Notes under the pieces: generated by a model
What the model was told of the DNA's origin: nothing
The model's input: the letters and a program-made list of their open reading frames with translations, nothing else
Database searches by the model: none
Part shown: positions 9,309-14,635 of the stretch, piece after piece
How positions within the stretch are numbered: the first letter of the stretch is position 1
How the letters are laid out: every line of letters starts with the position of its first letter
Source of the DNA: Isotricha intestinalis
Taxonomy: Eukaryota; Ciliophora; Litostomatea; Vestibuliferida; Isotrichidae
NCBI GenBank assembly: GCA_023807065.1
Contig: JAJJLU010000889.1
Span: forward strand, 1 to 14,963
Direction: 5' to 3'
Length of the DNA: 14,963 bases
Translations under genes and position numbers: made by a program

Positions 9309-9677
9309 CTTTTCTCATCTATTATCCTATTAAATTGCATATATCTTTAGGCATAATAGTAACTCTATTAGCATTAATAACACATAAATTAATCTTCAAA
9401 TAATCTTGTAATTATCTTTCACTAGCTTCCTATAAAGCTAAAGGAGTTAAGAACTGAAATCTTAAATTACTTTCCTTTAACTAATATTTGGAAAGTTAAA
9501 TTCCTGATTAATAACTCAATTCTTTTTTTGACTATTTGTAAGAGCCAGAATACCAGATGATATAATTTTTTGACTTCTCCAACGGCAGGTACTTATTTCC
9601 TTTATCTTTACTTATTTTTTTAAGGAAGCTTTACCAGCACATGTAATTTATTTAAGTTTATTTCCTTTGATCTTGCC
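9309..9677 (-). pseudogene. Histone H3 pseudogene (frameshifts, stops, lost start)
   Basis: Read on the minus strand, pieces of histone H3 appear in the right order but in all three frames: ARSK (H3 ARTK) near 9676; CAGKA near 9641-9627 (STGGKA region); VPAVGEVKK at 9592-9566 (APATGGVKK); GILAL at 9554-9540 (GTVAL); IELLIRNLTFQILV from 9520 (TELLIRKLPFQRLV); LRFQ..PLAL then EASE from 9465; and LCVINANRVTIMPKD ending at 9343, with RVTIMPKD identical to H3. The ATG position reads AGG, a TAG replaces the Gln before EASE, a TAA lies after EASER, and the C-terminal RRIRGER is shifted out of frame. The span is about 369 bp against 411 bp for intact H3, so small deletions have occurred. It cannot make a histone. 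It is probably an old copy decaying next to functional genes. Confidence 0.88.
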
Positions 9678-9841
9678 CTTTTGTTTTAATTTTTTTTAAT
9701 ATTTATTTTATGATATTTTATTGATAAATTTTGGTACCCATGATTTTTGTTTTTGAATTTGTTATTTTAAAAATATTATTTTATTTTTTTAAATTAAACA
9801 ATGACTTCATTTATAAAATCAAATAAAAATGTATATATAAT
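9678..9841. other. Spacer between H3 pseudogene and the small coiled-coil gene
   Basis: This A/T-rich 164-bp stretch holds the former H3 promoter side and the 3' end of the minus-strand gene ending at 9842. No other feature is visible. Confidence 0.35.
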
Positions 9842-10444
9842 TTATTTAAATAAATTTAATTCATCAATTTCATTCATACTTTTTTTTAAAACAGTATTAT
9901 ATTTTTCTTCAAGTGTTTTTAACTCCAAAAAATTTTCAAAAATATTTTGAACTTTTCTATCATTTCCTTGTTTGAGAATTTCATGATATAATTTCTCATC
10001 TTTATTTAATTTTTTTTTCTTTTCTTTAATTTGATGCTTTTTATTTTCAAAGTCTTTTACAAAAATATCAGTTTTTTTATATTGTTGATTTTTTAAGACA
10101 TTATCCATAAGAAGATTTAAATTAGCAAGATTATATTTCTTATAATAATAATCATTATTAGTGATATTTCTAATTGGTTCTAATCTAAATTCATTATTTG
10201 ATTCAACATGTTCTGAATTTAAAACATCTATTAAATAATCAATTTCTTTAGATAATTTTGGAATTACTGTTTTTTTTGTTAATACATCTGCATTTATGCA
10301 TGTTGAATTTGCTTTTTTTGGGATTGACAATAAATTTATTCTTTTTGTTCCTTTTTTTGGTTTTTCTTTTAATAAAACTTTATTTGGTTTTAAATAAACT
10401 TCTGGTGGTATTTCTGATATATTCATTCTAATCTTTTGCTCCAT
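9842..10444 (-). CDS. Small coiled-coil protein, unknown
   Basis: The 200-residue protein begins MEQKIRMNISEIPPEVYLKP. The reading frame is open upstream to an ATG at 10561, but that extension encodes a Phe-rich stretch and runs antisense into the divergent neighbour, so I chose the ATG at 10444. The N-terminal half is basic and Pro/Lys-rich. The C-terminal half (about 120-200) is a Lys/Glu-rich coiled coil ending EKYNTVLKKSMNEIDELNLFK-like. There is no signal peptide or membrane segment, and I do not recognise a family. It is divergently paired with the gene at 10502. The stop is TAA. Confidence 0.75.
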   Translation of the reverse strand: MEQKIRMNISEIPPEVYLKPNKVLLKEKPKKGTKRINLLSIPKKANSTCINADVLTKKTVIPKLSKEIDYLIDVLNSEHVESNNEFRLEPIRNITNNDYYYKKYNLANLNLLMDNVLKNQQYKKTDIFVKDFENKKHQIKEKKKKLNKDEKLYHEILKQGNDRKVQNIFENFLELKTLEEKYNTVLKKSMNEIDELNLFK

Positions 10445-10501
10445 TATTTTATTTTTTTCTTTATTTTTTCTTAATTTTTTTTTTAAATAATTTATAAATA
10501 C
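10445..10501. promoter_or_regulatory. 57-bp divergent promoter region
   Basis: Only 57 bp separate the start codons of two divergent genes. The stretch is almost pure A/T, with T-runs on the + strand and an AAATAATTTATAAATA stretch next to the right-hand gene. Both transcription start signals and both leaders must fit here or overlap the coding regions. This inference depends on both start choices being right. Confidence 0.55.
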
Positions 10502-11167
10502 ATGTCTTATATTAAAACAGTAATTCAAGATTTGGAAGAAAAAGACAAAGAAATTAAACAATTAGAAAATACAAAAAATAAAAATAACGATGAATATGAA
10601 GAAAATGAAAAAAAATTAAAAAAAATAATAAATGAAATTAAAAGTTCAATTGAAAAAGTTAAAAGCAATGAAAATAACTTATCAAAATCTGAAAAAATTG
10701 GTTTAGAAAGTTTAGAAAAATCATATGAAATGAAAATTTGTTTATTTAAAGAAAAACAAGAAATTCAAAAAAAGAGAAATATAATTGAAAAAGCATATCA
10801 AGATAAATATTTACCAAAAGTGAGTTATGATAATATTAATGATTCAAAAATAACAAAAGATTATGAACTTGTTGATGAAATTAATGAAAATCTTTTAAAG
10901 GAAGAAATAATTGAAGAATGTAAAAAATTAAATACTATTAAAGAATTTAATTCAAATTTAAAATTAAATAACCAAATTTTTGATTTTAAAAATTTACAAC
11001 AAATTTCTGATCAAATAAATTTAATAAATAATTCAAATCTTCAATTAGATTCATCTAAATTAAAAAAGAAAAAAGAAGATATTTTAACCATAAAAAAAGA
11101 AATCAAGAAAAAAAAAATAAAAATTGATGATATCACTTCAGCAATTAATGAAAAAAAAAAGAAATAA
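10502..11167 (+). CDS. Small coiled-coil protein, unknown
   Basis: The 221-residue protein is highly charged (Lys, Glu, Asn) and starts MSYIKTVIQDLEEKDKEIKQ. Residues 1-100 are a continuous predicted coiled coil. A less charged middle (about 105-175) contains several Asn, Leu and Phe residues, and a second Lys-rich coil ends in KKKK. No catalytic motif, signal peptide or membrane segment is visible. The divergent arrangement with the 200-residue coiled-coil gene suggests co-expression, which is inference. The stop is TAA, and the U4 gene lies 57 bp downstream on the opposite strand. Confidence 0.75.
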   Translation: MSYIKTVIQDLEEKDKEIKQLENTKNKNNDEYEENEKKLKKIINEIKSSIEKVKSNENNLSKSEKIGLESLEKSYEMKICLFKEKQEIQKKRNIIEKAYQDKYLPKVSYDNINDSKITKDYELVDEINENLLKEEIIEECKKLNTIKEFNSNLKLNNQIFDFKNLQQISDQINLINNSNLQLDSSKLKKKKEDILTIKKEIKKKKIKIDDITSAINEKKKK

Positions 11168-11224
11168 AATTAAATAAAATATAAATTTAAAAAATTATTA
11201 ATTTTTTCTTTTATTTAATAATTC

Positions 11225-11377
11225 GGTCCCGAAAGACCCTTTCGAAAATTGGAAAATTTTTTTTTTTGCAAAAAGCAAAAAAAGAAATTTTCACATATTG
11301 GATTAGTTTTCAATTAGCAATACAGGCGCATCCGCAGAGCGTCACTTGCCACCTGAAAACCCCCGCCACAAGGACAA
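11225..11377 (-). ncRNA. U4: U4 spliceosomal snRNA
   Basis: Read on the minus strand, the order of elements matches U4. First is a 5' arm beginning TCCTTGTGGCGGGG (U6 stem II partner). Next is a 5' stem-loop (11355-11323) with a perfect kink-turn for the 15.5K/Snu13 protein: a three-base AGT bulge, GA, stem CGC, loop TCT, stem GCG, GA. Then comes TATTGCTAATTGAAAAC (11322-11306), the near-invariant U4 segment pairing with U6 (stem I). A central hairpin follows with stem TTTTTTTGC/GCAAAAAAA (11283-11261), then an Sm-like site AATTTTCGA (11250-11242) and a short 3' hairpin GGTCT-TTCG-GGACC (11238-11225). The length of about 153 is close to the usual 140-150. The exact 5' end is uncertain by a few bases (11374-11380). 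U4 pairs with U6 in the U4/U6.U5 tri-snRNP, so this genome has spliceosomal introns even though the neighbouring genes show none. Confidence 0.95.
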
Positions 11378-11383
11378 ACATTT

Positions 11384-12566
11384 TATTTTCAATTTCATTA
11401 AATATTTAATAATTTTTTTTTGTTATGGGTTTAAAATATTATTATAATTCAATTTTTAATTTTATTTTTTTTTTTTAATTATATGTTATTTAAAATTATT
11501 TTTTAAATGATTTACTTTTAAAATTCTTTTTCATAAAAAAATTTGAAGAAGAATATATTAAATTAATAAATATTTTTTTAACAAAAATTTACTGATTAAA
11601 TTTCTATTATACTTTTAAACAAATTTTGATAGGTTAATACTTTATTATGAATACTTCTTAGCTTTTCCTTATAGATAATAACTAAAACTTTATGAGTGAT
11701 TACCAAAATTTTTATGATGAATGATAAGATGGAAAGGATGAAGAAAAACTAAATTTCTAAAATATTATATTTCTAATCTGTTGCTTTTGAAACATAAAAA
11801 ATGCCAAAATTTGCATGATATTGGGACACAACAATTATTTTTCAAGAATTGTTTAATTTAAAATTGGTAATAAATGCATTAACTTTTTAAAATAAAGTGA
11901 ATTTCAATACCATTCTTCTTTTAATAAATAACTATGAGTGAATCATTAATTGAATAATAGATTTTATTTGTTTAAATATCTTTTTCATTCAATCATATTT
12001 TTTATGTTTCTGATTTCCTCTTTTTTTAAAGGGATTTTATTTATCAATATTATTCTAAATAATGGAAACAAAAAAATGTCCAATATATGACAATTATAAA
12101 GAAATATACTCTCTATTAATTTTTTTTAATGAACACTAAAATTAAAAACTTTCTATTAGTTTCTTTTTGTCAATATTCAAATTATATTAATGAAATAATA
12201 AAATAAATACATATTTTAAATTATTATTTATTATTAGAAATACTTTTTTTTATTATTGGAGAAGAAATAATATACTTAAAAAATGATTTTTTCAAGAAAT
12301 TCCAAAAAAGGAGAACATTATTATATTTATTCTAAATCTTCTTGGATAGTTTATAAAATTTTGATAATACATTTTAGATATTTTTGAACTGAAATTTAAA
12401 GGAGTTTCATTTTAAGGAATCCAGATCATATTTAATTTTAGAGTATTAAGGAATATTTTCAAACTTATTAATTTCTCTTCAAATAATATGAAACAATCCT
12501 TTCATATGCTATTTAAAATCATTTTTTAATTAACTTTCTTCTATATCATAATTTCTAAATATTTTT
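11384..12566. other. Long gene-poor AT-rich region
   Basis: About 1.2 kb has no ORF longer than about 50 codons and no RNA that I recognise. Its composition is slightly less homopolymer-rich than true spacers nearby. A short open stretch at 11692 (MSDYQNFYDE, then two stops, then DGKDEEKLNF in the same frame) looks like a decayed coding sequence but matches nothing I know. The region upstream of U4 must contain its promoter; no proximal sequence element was evident. The right edge is the junction with bacterial DNA. Confidence 0.45.
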
Positions 12567-12605
12567 CTAAAAAATTATTAGTAAGAAATTCTCCATATCT
12601 TTTAA
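12560..12605. other. Junction between eukaryotic and bacterial DNA
   Basis: Left of about 12,580 the sequence is ciliate-like A/T-rich DNA; to the right it has near-50% G+C and bacterial signals. The switch happens inside or just after the last codons of the ribbon-helix-helix gene, whose bacterial-looking codons run to about GAT ATG GAG (12598-12590). The following codons (AAT TTC TTA CTA ATA ATT TTT TAG) look like the A/T-rich side. No repeat or target-site duplication marks it. Confidence 0.75.
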
Positions 12606-12719
12606 TATTAATGTCGTAATATAATGCCCTATCGATGTTCTTTCCTTTTTCGCTTGCGATTCCAAATATTTGCGTAAATCATCAGGCAACCGAAAACCAA
12701 ATACGCGCGACAACTGCAT
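12567..12719 (-). CDS. Ribbon-helix-helix (Arc/MetJ-type) regulator, 3' end probably altered at junction
   Basis: The 50-residue ORF begins MQLSRVFGFRLPDDLRKYLE. An N-terminal beta strand (LSRVFGFRLP) is followed by helix 1 (DDLRKYLESQAKKER), the turn TSI, and helix 2 (GHYITTLILKDME), the arrangement of Arc/MetJ/CopG-family DNA-binding proteins, which act as dimers on operator DNA. AAAGGGGG lies directly before the ATG. A strong promoter is just upstream at 12765-12737, so it is transcribed alone, after the terminator of the preceding operon. The last seven residues (NFLLIIF) use A/T-only codons and probably come from the other side of the junction, so the native C-terminus is likely missing. 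It could be a phage repressor or an antitoxin-type regulator; no toxin partner is visible. Confidence 0.75.
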   Translation of the reverse strand: MQLSRVFGFRLPDDLRKYLESQAKKERTSIGHYITTLILKDMENFLLIIF

Positions 12720-12732
12720 TCCCCCTTTTCCA

Positions 12733-12767
12733 GACAAATATATCACGCTGTATGCCGTTTGTCAAAC
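12733..12767 (-). promoter_or_regulatory. Sigma70-type promoter with overlapping inverted repeats, for the RHH gene
   Basis: On the minus strand, TTGACA (12765-12760) is followed after exactly 17 bases by TATATT (12742-12737). An inverted repeat, GACAAA/TTTGTC (12733-12738 and 12758-12763), brackets the promoter, and the 11-bp palindrome GTTTGTCAAAC (12757-12767) covers the -35 box. Such sites suit an autoregulating ribbon-helix-helix protein. The start of transcription would be near 12730, giving a leader of about 11 bases. Confidence 0.8.
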
Positions 12768-12810
12768 AAAGCCACAGTTCCACATAATCATATGCTTAAG
12801 ACATATTCAT

Positions 12811-12838
12811 AAAAACAAAAAAACCGCCGAAGCGGTTT
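12811..12838 (-). terminator. Rho-independent terminator of the three-gene operon
   Basis: On the minus strand AACCGC-TTCG-GCGGTT forms a 6-bp stem with a stable UUCG tetraloop, followed by a T-rich tail (TTTTTGTTTTT). It begins immediately after the TGA of the 66-residue gene and ends that transcript. Confidence 0.92.
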
Positions 12839-12839
12839 A

Positions 12840-13040
12840 TCAAAGCCATAACGAGTCTATTTTCTTTATCTCTCTCGTAAGCATTGCCTTTGAAATTGCA
12901 AGATGTCTGTTGGCGAGTTTGCTTTCTTCTTTGTAATCATACCATCTTTCTGCACTATGCCATTTAATATACAAGTCCAATGCCATCATTGCCTTTTGAT
13001 GGTGCTCTTTGTAAAGGTTAAAATGTTGCTCGCTTGTCAT
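12840..13040 (-). CDS. Small phage-like protein, unknown (66 aa)
   Basis: The protein starts MTSEQHFNLYKEHHQKAM and looks entirely helical, with many Lys, Glu, Ala and aromatic residues (YIKWHSAERWYDYKEE). An upstream in-frame ATG at 13079 exists, but the ATG at 13040 has AAAGGGG seven bases before it, so I chose that. It is the last gene of a three-gene operon and its TGA abuts the terminator. No family is recognised. Size, density and setting suggest an accessory gene of a phage or other mobile element. Confidence 0.75.
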   Translation of the reverse strand: MTSEQHFNLYKEHHQKAMMALDLYIKWHSAERWYDYKEESKLANRHLAISKAMLTREIKKIDSLWL

Positions 13041-13049
13041 TTTGTTTCC

Positions 13050-13075
13050 CCTTTCTGTCCGTCTTGCCGTTAGCA
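13050..13075 (-). repeat. 26-bp intergenic repeat, copy 2
   Basis: On the minus strand this reads TGCTAACGGCAAGACGG then ACAGAAAGG. It matches copy 1 at 13268-13293 with a single difference. It sits directly after the stop codon of the 60-residue gene and supplies the ribosome binding site of the next gene. Confidence 0.9.
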
Positions 13076-13258
13076 TCATGCGTTATTGTCAGCTACCTTA
13101 GTCCACTCCACCTTGTACAAGCCCTTTGAAACATAGACTTCTGCATTGCGCTTGTTTTCTGCGAATCTCTGCGCTTCTTCAATCGTCTTGAAGCTCCTGC
13201 TCAATCTTCTTGCCTTTGTGTACCCATTCGCCCAATCAAATCTGTACGTTGATTTCAT
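13076..13258 (-). CDS. Small phage-like protein, unknown (60 aa)
   Basis: The protein starts MKSTYRFDWANGYTKARRLS and contains SFKTIEEAQRFAENKRNAEVY followed by YKVEW, an alternating strand-helix-strand pattern. A similar FKT...A..AE motif ends the upstream 84-residue protein, so the two may share a small domain. The ATG at 13258 has AAAGGA about nine bases upstream; an in-frame ATG at 13294 lacks such a site. It is the middle gene of the operon, with 45 bp before it and 35 bp after it, both holding a copy of the same 26-bp repeat. I cannot name a family with certainty. Confidence 0.75.
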   Translation of the reverse strand: MKSTYRFDWANGYTKARRLSRSFKTIEEAQRFAENKRNAEVYVSKGLYKVEWTKVADNNA

Positions 13259-13267
13259 GCAAGCTGT

Positions 13268-13293
13268 CCTTTCTGCCCGTCTTGCCGTTAGCA
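13268..13293 (-). repeat. 26-bp intergenic repeat, copy 1
   Basis: On the minus strand this reads TGCTAACGGCAAGACGG then GCAGAAAGG, differing from copy 2 (13050-13075) at one base. It lies 10 bp after the stop codon of the 84-residue gene and ends in the ribosome binding site of the 60-residue gene. Confidence 0.9.
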
Positions 13294-13303
13294 CAGCGTT
13301 GTT

Positions 13304-13558
13304 TCACTTTTCGGCGTATTCCTTTGCCGCTTTCAGCGTCTTGAACTCTTTGTTGACGGTTTCGCCAGTTTCGAGGTTCTGGAGCTTCCAAACATGCTTT
13401 AATGCATCAGCGCGTTCAACCCTTTTAGTTTCGGGGTTGTACCACTTTTTGGTAGAACCACCCTTGACCCAAACGTCTTCGTCCCAAGCCTTCCATTTCC
13501 CGTCCTCGCTGTAATAGTTGCACCACATATAAGCTTTTGTTTCCCTTTTCCACTTCAT
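13304..13558 (-). CDS. Small phage-like protein, unknown (84 aa)
   Basis: The protein starts MKWKRETKAYMWCNYYSEDG and is rich in Trp, Tyr and Lys. Its middle (WKAWDEDVWVKGGSTKKWYN) looks like beta strands, and its end (EFKTLKAAKEYAEK) resembles the FKT motif in the following gene. The ATG at 13558 is preceded by AAAGGATGGGG at a suitable distance; the in-frame ATG at 13594 is less well placed. It is the first gene of an operon, about 40 bases downstream of the predicted transcription start. The family is unknown to me. The many aromatic residues suggest a nucleic-acid or protein-binding fold, but that is only a suggestion. Confidence 0.77.
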   Translation of the reverse strand: MKWKRETKAYMWCNYYSEDGKWKAWDEDVWVKGGSTKKWYNPETKRVERADALKHVWKLQNLETGETVNKEFKTLKAAKEYAEK

Positions 13559-13605
13559 TGTGTCCCCATCCTTTCTGAGCTTTCTTTCTCTCAAGCTCTG
13601 ACCCT

Positions 13606-13634
13606 ATTGTAAACCATATTTATAAATATGTCAA
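13606..13634 (-). promoter_or_regulatory. Sigma70-type promoter with 16-bp palindromic operator in the spacer
   Basis: On the minus strand, TTGACA (13634-13629) and TACAAT (13611-13606) are exactly 17 bases apart. The spacer region holds the perfect palindrome CATATTTATAAATATG (13615-13630), a likely repressor site between the -35 and -10 boxes. Transcription would start near 13599 and run through the three genes ending at 12840. Confidence 0.85.
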
Positions 13635-13665
13635 CCCCCAAAATTATTTTTTTTTATTTTTTTTT

Positions 13666-13700
13666 AAAAAAAAGAGCCGCGCCCTGCCCTTGCGCGGCTC
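13666..13700 (-). terminator. Strong rho-independent terminator
   Basis: On the minus strand GAGCCGCGC (13700-13692) pairs with GCGCGGCTC (13682-13674) around a 9-base loop, followed at once by eight T (13673-13666). It separates transcription coming from the right (the four-gene operon or a short promoter-proximal RNA) from the promoter at 13634. Confidence 0.93.
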
Positions 13701-13905
13701 CCACCCCAGCCCCCTCGTCCCCACCAACGGGAGGAATCCCACAGAATACGGAGTCCGCCTCTAACCGCCGCATTCTGCACACAAATAACCCATCAGAAAG
13801 AAAGGAGACACCATGATAATAACACAACACGAAAAAGAATTCAATACCTGATGCGCAATAAGTTTAAAAACAAAAGGAACCAATATATTCAGCCTTGTCC
13901 TCCCA
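13701..13905. other. Gene-poor segment between the four-gene operon and the terminator
   Basis: These 205 bp have no convincing ORF. On the minus strand there is a promoter-like pair (TTGAAT, 17 bases, TATTAT). On the plus strand AAAGGAGACACC precedes an ATG at 13813 that is followed by only 12 codons. The segment could be a leader, a small RNA gene, or the remains of a gene disrupted by rearrangement. Confidence 0.4.
13816..13844 (-). promoter_or_regulatory. Candidate minus-strand promoter facing the 13700 terminator
   Basis: On the minus strand TTGAAT (13844-13839) lies exactly 17 bases from TATTAT (13821-13816). A transcript starting near 13809 would end at the terminator at 13666, giving an RNA of about 140 bases with no convincing coding region. 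The match is good, but the flanking A/T content makes a chance match possible. Confidence 0.5.
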
Positions 13906-14178
13906 TCAACGCCTTTCGCCAAAGCTACAAAAATCATCTTCTTCAGGCGTTTCATCATTCCCCCATCGGCATTCCGGATGAACATAGCCGCCGTTATTAT
14001 CCTGCCAGTATTTGCAATCCTTGCACCGGACAAGCTCGTTCTGCTCTTTCAGCAGGGCAAGAGCATCTGATAGAATCACCCTTGTACATTGTGGTTCATT
14101 GTGAAACGGACATGATATTGCACAATGCCCTGTTGAGCATATTCCCAGCCCTTTGATAACCCTCTCCAGTTCAGTCAT
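13906..14178 (-). CDS. Phage-type cysteine-rich protein with putative zinc-binding motifs (90 aa)
   Basis: The protein starts MTELERVIKGLGICSTGHCA. A first Cys group (CSTGHCAISCPFHNEPQC) is followed by helix-like SDALALLKEQNELVRC. A second group then includes CKDCKYW and, after a spacer, HPEC and FCSFGER. The pattern VRCKDCKYW...DDFCSFGERR is common in small proteins of Firmicutes prophages; the function is not known to me, but metal binding is likely. The ATG overlaps the TGA of the upstream gene (ATGA), which indicates translational coupling. It is the last gene of the four-gene operon. A longer in-frame start at 14202 would lie inside the upstream gene. Confidence 0.85.
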   Translation of the reverse strand: MTELERVIKGLGICSTGHCAISCPFHNEPQCTRVILSDALALLKEQNELVRCKDCKYWQDNNGGYVHPECRWGNDETPEEDDFCSFGERR

Positions 14179-14426
14179 TCCCACTTCACCGCCTTTCCAC
14201 ACTCATGGCAGAATTTATCCCGTCCCGTCAAATCCGCACCACAGCTTCCGCAAGCGTAATGTCGAACACCGCCACCGATATAGTCGCTCATTGGTCGGAC
14301 AGCGATTTGCTTTCTTAACGCCGTAACCGCCATATTGCAAGCCGAATCAAACGCATTTTTATCTTTGGTCTGGTCTTTCGACTTCAAAATCCTTATCGCT
14401 TTCTCGGTATCAAATCGTGCCAGCAC
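14175..14426 (-). CDS. Small zinc-ribbon protein (83 aa), GTG start
   Basis: With a GTG start at 14426 the protein begins (M)LARFDTEKAIRILKS. This start has AAAGGTGGT nine bases upstream; the in-frame ATG at 14459 lies inside the preceding gene and has no such site. An N-terminal helical part (1-45) is followed by a zinc-ribbon-like C-terminus, CGSCGADLTGRDKFCHECGK, with two CxxC pairs. This layout is frequent in small phage and mobile-element proteins of Firmicutes. The zinc ribbon suggests nucleic-acid or protein binding, with no enzymatic motif. Its TGA overlaps the ATG of the next gene by the ATGA arrangement. Confidence 0.8.
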   Translation of the reverse strand: MLARFDTEKAIRILKSKDQTKDKNAFDSACNMAVTALRKQIAVRPMSDYIGGGVRHYACGSCGADLTGRDKFCHECGKAVKWE

Positions 14427-14443
14427 CTGAACAGCACCACCTT

Positions 14444-14635
14444 TCACCAAACAATCCAAACAACAACGGCAACCAGCACCAGAACATCAAACGCCAACTG
14501 CGTCCAGAACGCGTTGTCAGGCTTTTCAAGCTCTTGCACGCGGCTTTCCAGTTCCGCAATCCTGTCAAGCAATTCATCCTTTTCAGCCGCGCTCAGAATC
14601 GCCGTGTCCGCGTTCCAAATTATATCCTGTTCCAT
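14444..14635 (-). CDS. Small coiled-coil protein with C-terminal membrane segment (63 aa)
   Basis: The protein starts MEQDIIWNADTAILSAAEKD, forms a short coiled coil (ELLDRIAELESRVQELE), and ends in a hydrophobic stretch of about 17 residues (LAFDVLVLVAVVVWIVW) that could span the membrane. The ATG at 14635 has AAAGGGG eight bases upstream. The first 53 bp overlap the end of the upstream gene in another frame. A tail-anchored or phage membrane accessory protein is possible. It lacks holin features apart from small size, so I leave the role open. Confidence 0.75.
   Translation of the reverse strand: MEQDIIWNADTAILSAAEKDELLDRIAELESRVQELEKPDNAFWTQLAFDVLVLVAVVVWIVW

Noticed and set aside
9309..9677. 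Reading the TAG and TAA codons in the H3 copy as Gln, which would make it a ciliate-code gene
   Set aside because: Only the TAG falls where Gln is expected; a TAA falls where Tyr is expected, and real frameshifts remain. The six neighbouring genes have no in-frame TAA or TAG.
10445..10561. N-terminal extension of the 200-residue protein to an ATG at 10561
   Set aside because: The extension is Phe-rich and antisense to the start of the divergent gene, so the internal ATG at 10444 is more plausible.
12670..12936. Plus-strand 88-codon ORF across the RHH promoter and terminator
   Set aside because: It runs antisense through a promoter, a terminator and two minus-strand genes and has no ribosome binding site.
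13628..13816. Plus-strand Pro/Ala-rich ORF over the terminator
   Set aside because: It overlaps the promoter and hairpin of the minus strand; its composition is that of the hairpin.
13761..14033. Minus-strand 90-codon hydrophobic ORF
   Set aside because: Its first half lies in another frame of the cysteine-rich gene, and no ribosome binding site precedes a usable start in the second half.
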